Shown here: positions 24,802 through 34,751 of the stretch, piece by piece
Layout: each line of letters opens with the position of its first letter
Numbering within the stretch: position 1 is the stretch's first letter
Assembly: GCF_001544695.2 (NCBI RefSeq)
Contig: NZ_FCOM02000031.1
Span: 29,257 to 93,256, forward strand
DNA from: Caballeronia arvi
Lineage (GTDB): Bacteria; Pseudomonadota; Gammaproteobacteria; Burkholderiales; Burkholderiaceae
Reading direction: 5' to 3'
Length of the DNA: 64,000 bases
The notes under the pieces: generated by a model
The model's input: the letters and a program-made list of their open reading frames with translations, nothing else
What the model was told of the DNA's origin: nothing
Database searches by the model: none
Program-made: the position numbers and the translations under genes

Positions 24802-26199
24802 ATGCGCGCGATCCCGACACCGACCGGCACGACCGGCATGCTGAGCGACGTGCGCAAGATCGCCGCGCTCGCGTGGCCGGTGCTGATCGGCCAGTTGGCG
24901 GTGATCGCGTTCGGCGTCATCGATACCGCGATGGTCGGCCGCTTCTCCGCCACCGATCTCGCCGCGCTCGGGCTGGGTGGCTCCGTCTATATTTCGGTGT
25001 ATATCGGGCTCACGGGGATTCTCGTCGCGCTGCAGCCGATCGCCGGGCAGCTTTTCGGCGCGGGCCGCGAAAGCGAGATCGGCGAGGAGACGCGGCAGGC
25101 GTTGTGGCTTGCCGCGGCGCTCACCGTCATCGGCTTCGTGCTGCTCTACTTTCCCGAGCCGATTCTCTCGCTCGCGAAAGCGCCGCCCGCGCTGCACGAC
25201 CGTACCGTCGACTATCTGCGGATTCTGTCGTTCGGCCTGCCCGCGAGCCTCGCGTTTCGCGTCTACAGTTCGCTCACCAACGCGGTCGGCAAGCCGCGGC
25301 TCGTGATGTTTCTGCAAGTCGGCGGACTGCTGCTCAAGTTTCCGCTCAACACCTGGTTCATCTTCGGCGGCGCGGGCGTGCCCGCGCTCGGCGGTCCCGG
25401 CTGCGCACTCGCGAGCACGCTGATCAACTGGGCGCTGGCGATCGTCGGCATGACGGTGCTTTTCAAGGTCGAGTTCTTCCGCCCGTTCGGCATCTTCTCG
25501 CACTTCTGCTGGCCCGTCTGGCGGCGACAATTCGCGCTTCTGCGCCTCGGCATTCCGATGGGTCTCTCGTATCTCATCGAAGTGACGTCGTATACGTTCA
25601 TGGCGCTCTTCATCTCGCGCTTCGGCACGACCACGCTCGCCGGCCATCAGATCGCCGGCAATCTCGGCGCGGTGCTGTACATGACGCCGCTGTCGATCGG
25701 CATTGCGTCGTCGACGCTCGTGTCGCAGGCGCTCGGCGCCCAGCGTTTCGACGACGCGCGCTCGATCGGGCGTCACGGCATCGGCATGGCGTGCGTGCTC
25801 GCGCTCGTGTACGGCGTGGCGCTGATTGCCGCCCGCCCGCACGTGATCGCCGCCTATACGCCCGACGCGAACGTGATCGCCGCCGCGATGCCGCTCGTGC
25901 TCATCATCTTCTTCTATCACCTCGGCGACGCGCTGCAGATCACGGTCGCGTTCATCTTGCGCGCGTACAAGGTGACGGTCGTGCCGACGGTGATCTATGC
26001 CGTCGCGCTGTGGGGCATCGGGCTCGGCGGCGGCTATCTGCTCGGCTTCGATATTGGCGGCGGCGTGCCCGAATGGCTGCAGGGCGCGCGCGGCTTCTGG
26101 ATCGCCAACTCGGCGAGTCTGGGCGTCGCGGGCGTCGGGCTCTTCGTTTATTGGCGACGCGTGAGCGCGCGGCGCGTGTCGCGGGTTGACGCCGACTGA
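24802..26199 (+). CDS. MATE family efflux transporter (NorM-like)
   Basis: A 465-residue protein with twelve predicted transmembrane segments in two related halves. It resembles Na+/H+-coupled multidrug exporters: WPVLIGQLAVIAFGVIDTAMVG in helix 1 and LGIPMGLSYLIEVTSYTFMALFISRFGTTTLAGHQIAGNL at the start of the second half. The start at 24802 lies 4 bp after the GT39 stop; an ATG at 24838 (MLSDVRKIAALAW) is equally possible and closer to NorM starts. Substrate is not predictable. Confidence 0.92.
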   Translation: MRAIPTPTGTTGMLSDVRKIAALAWPVLIGQLAVIAFGVIDTAMVGRFSATDLAALGLGGSVYISVYIGLTGILVALQPIAGQLFGAGRESEIGEETRQALWLAAALTVIGFVLLYFPEPILSLAKAPPALHDRTVDYLRILSFGLPASLAFRVYSSLTNAVGKPRLVMFLQVGGLLLKFPLNTWFIFGGAGVPALGGPGCALASTLINWALAIVGMTVLFKVEFFRPFGIFSHFCWPVWRRQFALLRLGIPMGLSYLIEVTSYTFMALFISRFGTTTLAGHQIAGNLGAVLYMTPLSIGIASSTLVSQALGAQRFDDARSIGRHGIGMACVLALVYGVALIAARPHVIAAYTPDANVIAAAMPLVLIIFFYHLGDALQITVAFILRAYKVTVVPTVIYAVALWGIGLGGGYLLGFDIGGGVPEWLQGARGFWIANSASLGVAGVGLFVYWRRVSARRVSRVDAD

Positions 26200-26284
26200 G
26201 CTGTCGTCGAAAAGCGTCGTGATCGGAAAGAATGACGTAAGGCTCCAGTAGAATTTCGCGTCGAGTCAGTCTCGGAGCGAGTGG

Positions 26285-29200
26285 ATGAGCCGCATAACAA
26301 CGTCACAAAAAAAATGGATTCTGGCCGCATGCACGCTGATCGCAGCGCTTGGTTTTAGCGCCGTGCTTCACCGGGCCGATGCCGCGCGCATCGCGAGCGT
26401 GTCGCCGCAAGGCAAGGTCGCGCAAGTGCGGCAGGTCGTCGCCAAATTCGACGAACCGATGATCGCCTTCGGCAGCGCGTCGGCCGCCGCGCCCGGCAAG
26501 GTCGTCTGTAGCGGCGCGAGCGCCTCGGCGCTGGCGGGTTCGGGCCGCTGGATCGATCAAAAGACCTGGGCCTTCGATTTCGAGCACGATCTGCCGCCCG
26601 GCGTGCGCTGCGCGCTCGATCTCGCGGACGGCCTCAAGTCAGTCGCGGGCAACGCGCTTTCCGGCCCGCGCCATTTCGCGTTCCAGACGGGCGGTCCGTT
26701 CGTCACGCGCGTCATGCCGGGCTATGGCGACATCGAAGAAAATCAGGCCTTCGTGCTGCGCCTGAACGGCCCGGCGACGCAGGCTTCCGTGCTTCAGCAT
26801 GTCTGGTGCGAGTCGAGCGCGCTCGGCAACCGCATTCCGGTGCGTACCGTCGACGATCCGACACGCGCCGCACTGCTCAAACATTTCCGGCTCGATAAAG
26901 AAAGCGACCGCGTGCTCACGCTTGCGTGCCAGCAAACGCTGCCCTCCGCAACGAAGATGCAGCTCGTCTACGGCGCGGGCGTGACGGGACAAAGCGGCAT
27001 CGCCAACGATGTCGAGAAGCGCTTCGACTTCACGGTGCGCGAGCCCTTCACGGCGAGTTTTTCGTGCGAGCGCGAGAACGCGAAGGCGCCCTGCACGCCT
27101 TTGCGTCCGCTGCGCCTGAATTTCAGCGCGCCGGTCAGCCGCGCCGACGCGCAGAAATTCGTGCTGCGCGGACCGAAAGGCAACGCAACGCCTCATTTCG
27201 ATGCCGCGGACAAAGACGCGGAAGTGAGCGCCGTCGAGTTCGCCGCGCCGCTGCCCGAGCGCGCCGATCTCACCATCGACGCGCCCGCGAACCTGAAAGA
27301 CGTGAGCGGCCGCACGCTCGCGAACGCCGATCTCTTCCCGCTCAAGACCGCGACGGCAGCGATGCCGCCGCTCGCGAAGTTCTCGTCGGGCACGTTCGGC
27401 ATCATCGAACGATTCGCTGAAGCCGGCATGCCCGCGATGCTCCCCGTGACGCTGCGTCACGTCGAAGCGGACCTGCATGTGCAAGGGCTCAACTCGGGCA
27501 CGTCGCAAATCACGAAGCTCAAAGTCGATGCGGATCAGGACATCCGCGAATGGATGCGCGCCGTCGACACGTTCGATGGCATCTCGATGTCGCGCTCGTC
27601 GATCGAAGAGCGCATGCCGGCGATGCTGAGCAACGGCATCGCACCGGTCGTCATCCTGAATGAGGACGGCACGGTGTCGAAAGACCCGCAGATCGACATC
27701 CGCTCGCTGTCGATGCTGGCAAAACAACGCGGCGTCGAAACCCTCACCCTGCCCGCCGCCGATCCCAAAGCGTTGCGGCCCTTCGAAGTCGTCGGCATTC
27801 CGCTCACGAAGCCTGGCTTTTACGTCGTCGAAATGAGCTCGCCCGCGCTCGGCGCATCGCTGCTCGGCAAGAATCAGGCGATGTACGTGCGCACGTCGGT
27901 GCTCGTCACGAACCTCGGCGTGCATTTCAAGCAGGGACGCGAGAACAGCCTTGTGTGGGTCACGACGCTCGACAAGGGCAAGCCCGTCGCGAACGCGCAA
28001 GTGCGCGTGACCGACTGCAATGGCGATGAAATCGCGACCGCGAAGACCGATGCGCAAGGCATCGCGAAGATCGGCAAGCCGCTCGCCGCCGCACGCGAAT
28101 GCAACGCGCGCAGTCTTGCGTGGGGCGGCTTCTTCGTGTCGGCGCGCGTGAACGATCCCGCAAGCGGACCGGACATGGCGTTCGTGATGTCGGACTGGAA
28201 TCGCGGCATCGAATCGTGGCGCTTCCACGTGCCGACCGACATGAGCGCGACGCGCACGACACGCGCGCATACCGTGTTCGACCGCACGCTCCTGCGCGCC
28301 GGCGAAACCGTGTCGATGAAGCATCTGCTGCGCGTCGAAACGCTGAACGGTTTCGCGTTTGCGCCGCACGATCCGACGCGCGTAACGATCCGGCACGTCG
28401 GCAGCGGACAAACATGGCATCTGCCGCTGAAATGGGCCGCGGACCACAGCGCCGATACGACCTTCACCGTGCCTGCCGCCGCGAAGCTCGGCGAATACAG
28501 CGTCACGCTGGACAACGGCACGGCCAGCGATGACAGCGACGACAACGACAACGACAACGCCGTCACGCAGTCGTACGAATCGGGCAGCTTCCGCGTCGAG
28601 GAATTCCGTCTGCCGGTCTTCAAAGGCTCGATCACGGCGGGCGACAGCAAAGCGCCCGGACTCGTCGCGGCACAGGAAGCGCCGGTCGCGGTGCGGCTCG
28701 AATACGTGCAAGGCGGACCGGCCTCGAATCTGCCGGTGCAGGTGTCGGCGCTCGTGCGCGATGTATCGCCGCCGTTCGCTTCGCAGTACGAGGCGTTTAG
28801 CTTCGCGCCGTATCGCAAGCCCGCGGACGACGGCGCCAGCGCGAGCGCCGGGGACGGAGACAGCGAAGAGCAGGACAACGCGACGTCGAAGCTCGTCGCC
28901 GACAAACTGCGTGTCACGCTCGATCGCGACGGCGCGGGCAAGGTCACGATCAAGCCGCTGCCGGCGGTCGAATCGCCGAAACGTCTCACGCTCGAAGCGA
29001 GCTTCGCCGATCCGAACGGCGAGATTCAGACGATCAGCGGCACCGCGACGCTCTGGCCTGCCGCGGTCTCGGTCGGCGTGAAGGCAGGGCATTGGGTGTC
29101 GGTCGGCGGCGCGCTGCCGGTGCAGGCCATCGCGCTGGATTTGCAGGGCAAGCCGCGCGCGGGTGTTTCGGTCGAAATCAAGGCCGTCGCGCGCGTGATG

Positions 29201-32200
29201 TCGAGTTCGAGAAAGCGCATGGTCGGCGGCTTCTATGCCTACGACAACCACACCGAGATCAAGGATCTCGGCACGCTGTGCAGCGCCAAGAGCGACGATC
29301 ACGGCATCGTCTCGTGCGACGCCAAGCTCAAAGAGCCGGGCAACGTCGATCTGATCGCGATCGCCAAAGACGGTGACGGCCGGGCGGCCAACGCGAGCAC
29401 ATCCGTGTGGGTCACGCGCGCAGACGAATTGTGGTTCGGCGGCGAGAACACGGACCGCATCGACGTGCTGCCCGAAAAAACGAGCTACGAGCCCGGCGAA
29501 ACCGCGCGTTTTCAGGTGCGCATGCCCTTCCGTTCGGCGACGGCGCTCGTCGCGGTCGAGCGCGAGGGCATCGTCGAGACGCGCGTCGTCGAGCTGAACG
29601 GCAAGGATCCGACCGTCGAACTCAAGGTCGAGGATGCGTGGGGACCGAACGTCTACGTGTCGGTGCTCGCGCTGCGCGGACGCATCCGCAACGTGCCGTG
29701 GTATTCGTTCTTCACGTGGGGCTGGAAGGCGCCCGTCGAATGGGCGCGCGCGTTCTGGTACGAAGGCCGACAGTATCAGGCGCCGACGCCGCTCGTCGAT
29801 CTGTCGAAGCCCGCGTTCCGTTACGGGCTCGCGTCGATCAGGGTCGGCGCCGCGTCGCACAGGCTCGCGGTGAGCGTCAGCCCGGATGCGAAGTCGTATA
29901 CCGTGCGCGGCAAGGCGCACGTCAAGGTGAAGGTCGCGCTGCCCGATGGCAAGCCCGCGCCCGCCGGCACGCAGATCGCGGTCGCGGCCGTCGATGAAGC
30001 CTTGCTCGAACTGATGCCCAATCAAAGCTGGGACGTGCTCGACGCGATGCTGCAACAACGCGCGTACGGCGTCGAAACCGCGACGGCGCAGATGGAAATC
30101 GTCGGACGGCGCCACTTCGGACGCAAGGCCGTGCCCGCGGGCGGTGGCGGCGGACACAGCGCGACGCGCGAACTGTTCGATACGCTCCTCCTGTGGAATC
30201 CGCGCGTGACGCTCGACGCGAAGGGCGAAGCCACCATCGACGTACCGCTGAACGACGCGCTCACGCGCTTCAGGATCGTCGCGGTCGCGGCGGTCGGCGC
30301 GGGGCAGTTCGGCACCGGCAGCGCATCGATTCAAAGCACGCAGGATTTGCAGCTGATCTCGGGATTGCCGCCGCTCGTGCGCGTCGGCGATGCGTTCCGC
30401 GCGCAATTCACGCTGCGCAACACGACGGCGCGGACGATGCGCGTCGTCGTTACGCCGCACGCCGGATCGCTTGCGCTCGATGCGCGCACGGTCGAGCTCG
30501 CGCCGGAATCGTCGCAGGAAGTGGCCTGGGATGTGACGACGCCCGATGTGCTCGGCATGAACTCATCCGCGAGTCTCGACTGGAACGTGAGCGCGTCCGA
30601 GCAGGCCGGACCTTCGGTTGCCAAACCCGCAAGCGACGCCGTGAAGCTGACGCAAAAGGTCGTCGCGGCCATTCCCGTCGCCGTGCAGCAGGCGACGATC
30701 ACGCAAGTCGATGGCACGCTCACGCTGCCCGTCGCGCCGCCCGCCGATGCCAGCAAATCGAGCGACGGCGCGGTGCGTGGCGGCATCGCCGTGTCCTTGC
30801 AGCCGAAGCTCGCGGACGGCCTGCCCGGCGTGCGCCGATGGTTCGAGCGCTATCCGTACAGTTGCCTAGAGCAGCAGACCTCGCGCGCGCTCGGCCTGAT
30901 GGACGCCGCGCAATGGCTGGGCGTGATTGCGAAAATGCCGTCCTATCTGGACCGCGACGGCCTCGCGAACTACTTCCCGCCCGCCGACGACGAACGCCCG
31001 ACCGGCAGCCCGACGCTGACCGCGTATCTGCTCGCCGTCACCGACGAAGCCGCGAAACAGGACCGCCGCTTCGCCCTGCCCGACGATGTGCGCAATCAGA
31101 TGGCCGCGGGTCTCGCGAATTTCATCGACGGCAAGATCGAGCGCAAATTCTGGGCGCCGCGCAACGATCTCGACTACGAAAAACTCGCGGCGATCGAGGC
31201 CTTGTCGCGCTACGGTCTCGCGCAGCCGCGCATGCTCGGCTCGATCACGGTCGCGCCGGATCAATGGCCGACGTCCGCGGTGCTCGATTACTACGCGATC
31301 CTGTCGCGCGTCGACGGCATTCCGAATCGCGACGAGAAGCGCGCGCAGGCCGAGCAGATCATCCGCGCGCGTCTGACGTATCAGGGCACGCGCCTCACCT
31401 TCTCGACCGAACGCGACGACGATCTCTGGTGGCTCATGACCGGCACCGAGACCAACGCCGCGCGCACCGCGCTCCTCTTCGCGGACGCGCCCGGCTGGAA
31501 GGACGAGATGCCCCGCCTCATCGCGGGATTGCTCGCGCTGCAGAAAAGCGGCGCGTGGCACACGACAACCGCCAATCTGTGGGGCGCGCTCGCGGTCGAC
31601 CGCTTCTCGCATGTGTTCGAGAGCACGCCGGTCACGGGTCATACGTCGATTCAACTGGGTGCGTCGACGCAAAGCGTGAACTGGGGCGCATCGGGCACAT
31701 CAGCGCCCGCGCCCGCCTCGGCCACGCCCGCGACGAACACGGCGAACGCGCGCAGCATCATGCTGCCGTGGTCGACGGGTTCGCTCATGCTCACGCAAGA
31801 CGGCACCGGCAAGCCGTGGGCGACGATCGAAAGCCTCGCGGCCGTCGCGCTGAAAGCGCCGTTCGCGGCGGGCTATCGCATCGCGAAGACGCTCACGCCG
31901 GTCGATCCGGCCGTGAAAGGCGTCCTCTCGCGCGGCGACATCGTGCGCGTGCATCTCGATATCGACGCACAAAGCGACATGACCTGGGTCGTCGTCAACG
32001 ATCCGATTCCCGCGGGCGCGACGATTCTCGGCTCCGGCCTCGGGCGCGATTCGCAAGCGGCCACCCAAGGCGAGAAGCAGGATCGCGACGCATGGCCCGC
32101 GTTCGTGGAGCGCGGCTTCGACGGCTATCGCGCGTATTACGGCTATCTGCCGAAAGGCAAGCTCCAGGTCGAATACACGATGCGCCTGAACAATCCGGGC

Positions 32201-32317
32201 ACGTTCGGCCTGCCGCCGACGCGCGTCGAAGCGCTCTACGCGCCTTCGTCGTTCGGCGCGCTGCCGAATGCGCCCGTCGTTGTCAAACCCGTCGTCAAGC
32301 CGCTCGCGGCGAAGTGA
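26285..32317 (+). CDS. Bacterial alpha-2-macroglobulin family protein (YfhM-like)
   Basis: A 2010-residue secreted protease-trapping protein. It has an N-terminal signal or anchor segment (residues 10-33), multiple MG domains, a bait region, a thioester domain with C1527-L-E-Q (YSCLEQQTSRA) and a C-terminal receptor-like domain. The intact CxEQ implies an internal thioester that can bond attacking proteases. E. coli YfhM is a lipoprotein. Here the only nearby cysteine (C16 in ILAAC) lacks a full hydrophobic stretch before it, so lipidation is uncertain. It is followed after 4 bp by pbpC, the classic yfhM-pbpC pair proposed to protect and then repair peptidoglycan after envelope breach. Confidence 0.95.
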   Translation: MSRITTSQKKWILAACTLIAALGFSAVLHRADAARIASVSPQGKVAQVRQVVAKFDEPMIAFGSASAAAPGKVVCSGASASALAGSGRWIDQKTWAFDFEHDLPPGVRCALDLADGLKSVAGNALSGPRHFAFQTGGPFVTRVMPGYGDIEENQAFVLRLNGPATQASVLQHVWCESSALGNRIPVRTVDDPTRAALLKHFRLDKESDRVLTLACQQTLPSATKMQLVYGAGVTGQSGIANDVEKRFDFTVREPFTASFSCERENAKAPCTPLRPLRLNFSAPVSRADAQKFVLRGPKGNATPHFDAADKDAEVSAVEFAAPLPERADLTIDAPANLKDVSGRTLANADLFPLKTATAAMPPLAKFSSGTFGIIERFAEAGMPAMLPVTLRHVEADLHVQGLNSGTSQITKLKVDADQDIREWMRAVDTFDGISMSRSSIEERMPAMLSNGIAPVVILNEDGTVSKDPQIDIRSLSMLAKQRGVETLTLPAADPKALRPFEVVGIPLTKPGFYVVEMSSPALGASLLGKNQAMYVRTSVLVTNLGVHFKQGRENSLVWVTTLDKGKPVANAQVRVTDCNGDEIATAKTDAQGIAKIGKPLAAARECNARSLAWGGFFVSARVNDPASGPDMAFVMSDWNRGIESWRFHVPTDMSATRTTRAHTVFDRTLLRAGETVSMKHLLRVETLNGFAFAPHDPTRVTIRHVGSGQTWHLPLKWAADHSADTTFTVPAAAKLGEYSVTLDNGTASDDSDDNDNDNAVTQSYESGSFRVEEFRLPVFKGSITAGDSKAPGLVAAQEAPVAVRLEYVQGGPASNLPVQVSALVRDVSPPFASQYEAFSFAPYRKPADDGASASAGDGDSEEQDNATSKLVADKLRVTLDRDGAGKVTIKPLPAVESPKRLTLEASFADPNGEIQTISGTATLWPAAVSVGVKAGHWVSVGGALPVQAIALDLQGKPRAGVSVEIKAVARVMSSSRKRMVGGFYAYDNHTEIKDLGTLCSAKSDDHGIVSCDAKLKEPGNVDLIAIAKDGDGRAANASTSVWVTRADELWFGGENTDRIDVLPEKTSYEPGETARFQVRMPFRSATALVAVEREGIVETRVVELNGKDPTVELKVEDAWGPNVYVSVLALRGRIRNVPWYSFFTWGWKAPVEWARAFWYEGRQYQAPTPLVDLSKPAFRYGLASIRVGAASHRLAVSVSPDAKSYTVRGKAHVKVKVALPDGKPAPAGTQIAVAAVDEALLELMPNQSWDVLDAMLQQRAYGVETATAQMEIVGRRHFGRKAVPAGGGGGHSATRELFDTLLLWNPRVTLDAKGEATIDVPLNDALTRFRIVAVAAVGAGQFGTGSASIQSTQDLQLISGLPPLVRVGDAFRAQFTLRNTTARTMRVVVTPHAGSLALDARTVELAPESSQEVAWDVTTPDVLGMNSSASLDWNVSASEQAGPSVAKPASDAVKLTQKVVAAIPVAVQQATITQVDGTLTLPVAPPADASKSSDGAVRGGIAVSLQPKLADGLPGVRRWFERYPYSCLEQQTSRALGLMDAAQWLGVIAKMPSYLDRDGLANYFPPADDERPTGSPTLTAYLLAVTDEAAKQDRRFALPDDVRNQMAAGLANFIDGKIERKFWAPRNDLDYEKLAAIEALSRYGLAQPRMLGSITVAPDQWPTSAVLDYYAILSRVDGIPNRDEKRAQAEQIIRARLTYQGTRLTFSTERDDDLWWLMTGTETNAARTALLFADAPGWKDEMPRLIAGLLALQKSGAWHTTTANLWGALAVDRFSHVFESTPVTGHTSIQLGASTQSVNWGASGTSAPAPASATPATNTANARSIMLPWSTGSLMLTQDGTGKPWATIESLAAVALKAPFAAGYRIAKTLTPVDPAVKGVLSRGDIVRVHLDIDAQSDMTWVVVNDPIPAGATILGSGLGRDSQAATQGEKQDRDAWPAFVERGFDGYRAYYGYLPKGKLQVEYTMRLNNPGTFGLPPTRVEALYAPSSFGALPNAPVVVKPVVKPLAAK

Positions 32318-32321
32318 TGCG

Positions 32322-34532
32322 ATGAAACGCGCCGCCTGCCTTCTCATCGCGTGCATGCTGTCGACGGCGGCGCACGCGTCGCCGTCCTTCGACGACGTGC
32401 GCGCGAGCTGGCGCAGCTCCGACTGGGTGCTGCTCGCCCGCGACGGCGAACCGCTCGCACGCACGCGCATCGACAAGAGCGCGCGGCGCGGCGACTGGGT
32501 CGCGCTCGCGGACGTGTCGCCGGCATTGCGCGAGGCGATCGTCGTATCGGAGGACAAGCGCTTTTACGAGCACGCGGGCGTCGACTGGCGCGGCGCGGCG
32601 GCCGCTGCGTGGGGCAACCTGTGGAATACGCGCACGCGCGGCGCGTCCACGGTGACGATGCAGCTCACCGGCCTCATTGATGACGAAGGCAAATCCGCGG
32701 GACGTCGCTCCATCGGCGAAAAAGCGCAGCAGACAGTCGGCGCGCTGTGGCTCGAACGCAGCTGGCGCAAGGATCAGATCCTCGAGGCGTATCTGAATCT
32801 CGTGCCGTTTCGCGGCGAGATCATCGGGTTGTCGGCGCTATCGCAGACGCTCTTCGGCAAGGCGCCTTCCGGTCTCGACGAACGCGAGGCCGCGCTTGCC
32901 GCCGCGCTGGTGCGCGCACCGAACGCGCCGTATCCGAAAGTCGCCGCGCGTGCGTGCGTGATCCTGCGCGACATGCAGGCGCTGCACGGCGCTCGCAACG
33001 TCGATCCATGCGACAACCTCAGCAGCTACGTTCAGCTCACGCTGACGCGCACCGCCGCCGTGCCCGTTTTTGCTCAGGGCGACGACGCGCTCGCGCCGCA
33101 TCTCGCGCGGCGTATCGCGGGCGAAGCCCATCCGGCGGCAGGCGCGCGCGTGCGCTCCACGCTCGATGCGCGCCTGCAACGCTTTGCCCGCGATACGCTC
33201 GCGCGCACGCTCGCCGAACTGAACGCGCGGGCGCATCCGCGCAACGTGCACGATGCGGCGGCCATCGTGATCGACAACCGATCGGGCGATGTGCTCGCGT
33301 GGGTCGGCTCGGCGGGCGGGTCGTCGAACGCGCCGGAAGTCGATGCCGTGCTCGCCGCGCGTCAGGCCGGCTCGACGCTCAAGCCCTTTCTCTACGCGCA
33401 GGCGATCGACGAAAAGCGCGTCACCGCCGCCACCCTGCTCGACGACGCGCCGCTCGATCTCGCGACCGGCGGCGGCCTCTATATTCCGCAAAACTACGAT
33501 CACGACTTCAAGGGCTGGGTGAGCGTGCGCACGGCGCTCGGCTCGTCGCTGAATGTGCCGGCGGTGCGCACGCTCGTGATGGTCACGCCGCATCGCTTCG
33601 CCAAGACGCTCGTCGCGCTCGGCCTGCCCTTGTCGAAGGCGGGCGATTACTACGGTTTCAGCCTCGCGCTCGGCAGCGCCGATGTCACGCTGGCGTCGCT
33701 CGCCAACGCCTACCGGACGCTCGCGAACGGCGGAGTCGCGCGGCCGGTTTTCGATCTCGCGGACCATCGCGAAGCGCCCGAAGGCACGCGCGTATTCAGC
33801 CCGGAGGCGAGCTTCATCGTCACCGACATCCTCGCCGACAACAACGCGCGCACGCGCACCTTCGGCTTCGACAGCGTGCTCGCGACGCGCACCTTCAGCG
33901 CGGTGAAGACCGGCACCAGCAAGGACATGCGCGACAACTGGGCGGTCGGTTTCACGTCGCGATACACCGTGGGCGTGTGGGTCGGCAATGCCGATGGCGC
34001 GCCGATGTGGGACGTTTCGGGCGTGACGGGCGCGGCGCCGGCATGGAACGCGATCGTCAACTATCTAAATCGGCGATCGGATAGCCAGGCGCCGCATGCC
34101 CCGGCGGGCGTCATGGCGACGCGTGTCACGTATCAGAACGACATCGAACCGGCGCGCAGCGAATGGTTCGTGCGCGGCACGCAGATGAGCGACATCGGCC
34201 TGACGGCGAATGCGGCGCAGACCGCGCGCGGCGCGCGGGACGATGCACTGGCGGGACGCATCGGCGCACCGACGAACGGTACGATCTTCGCGCTCGATCC
34301 GGATATCCCGCCGGCCCGGCAGCGCATATGGTTCGAGCGCGCCGGCAGCGGCGCGCGCCTTGCGTGGCGGCTCGACGGCAAGCCTTACGGCCACGACGCC
34401 CGCGCCGCATGGCTGCCGTGGCCGGGCCGTCACGTGCTGGAACTGGTCGATGCCAAGGGCGAAGTCGTCGATAAAGTCGGCTTCGAGGTTCGCGGCGCGT
34501 TTGCGAAGACGGCCGCCGGCGCGTCCCGGTGA
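32322..34532 (+). CDS. pbpC: Penicillin-binding protein 1C
   Basis: A 736-residue bifunctional class A PBP. An N-terminal signal anchor (MKRAACLLIACMLSTAAHA) is followed by a GT51 glycosyltransferase domain (VVSEDKRFYEHAGVDWRGAA), a transpeptidase domain with active-site S351-T-L-K354 (QAGSTLKPF) and KTGTS (AVKTGTSKDM), and the PBP1C C-terminal beta domain. It starts 4 bp after the macroglobulin gene. The start MKRAAC was preferred over a frame opening at 32268 inside the upstream gene. Confidence 0.96.
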   Translation: MKRAACLLIACMLSTAAHASPSFDDVRASWRSSDWVLLARDGEPLARTRIDKSARRGDWVALADVSPALREAIVVSEDKRFYEHAGVDWRGAAAAAWGNLWNTRTRGASTVTMQLTGLIDDEGKSAGRRSIGEKAQQTVGALWLERSWRKDQILEAYLNLVPFRGEIIGLSALSQTLFGKAPSGLDEREAALAAALVRAPNAPYPKVAARACVILRDMQALHGARNVDPCDNLSSYVQLTLTRTAAVPVFAQGDDALAPHLARRIAGEAHPAAGARVRSTLDARLQRFARDTLARTLAELNARAHPRNVHDAAAIVIDNRSGDVLAWVGSAGGSSNAPEVDAVLAARQAGSTLKPFLYAQAIDEKRVTAATLLDDAPLDLATGGGLYIPQNYDHDFKGWVSVRTALGSSLNVPAVRTLVMVTPHRFAKTLVALGLPLSKAGDYYGFSLALGSADVTLASLANAYRTLANGGVARPVFDLADHREAPEGTRVFSPEASFIVTDILADNNARTRTFGFDSVLATRTFSAVKTGTSKDMRDNWAVGFTSRYTVGVWVGNADGAPMWDVSGVTGAAPAWNAIVNYLNRRSDSQAPHAPAGVMATRVTYQNDIEPARSEWFVRGTQMSDIGLTANAAQTARGARDDALAGRIGAPTNGTIFALDPDIPPARQRIWFERAGSGARLAWRLDGKPYGHDARAAWLPWPGRHVLELVDAKGEVVDKVGFEVRGAFAKTAAGASR

Positions 34533-34751
34533 TGCGCGGCGCGAACGTTGCGCTGGCAGAAACCGCGACGTCATCCGTCCGGCGTTGCGCAACGTTAAAG
34601 ATTGTGCGGGAAGCGCGGCGCACGCGACGGGGTCGTGCACAATGCGGACCGTCATCGTTCGGGACGGTTTTTTGCCCTATGCTTAACGGCAGCTTTCCGA
34701 TCGGCCCGAACTTATCGATCTATCCTTTCTTCTTAAGTCTGGAGTGCCGTC

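Noticed and set aside
22746..24953. A 735-codon minus-strand frame opposite the GT39 gene
   Set aside because: Arg/Glu/His-rich composition and full overlap with a well-supported membrane glycosyltransferase.
26639..30460. A 1273-codon open frame on the minus strand opposite the macroglobulin gene
   Set aside because: It mirrors a long high-GC gene, is extremely rich in Arg, His and Asp, and has no family similarity or ribosome site. It is an antisense shadow.
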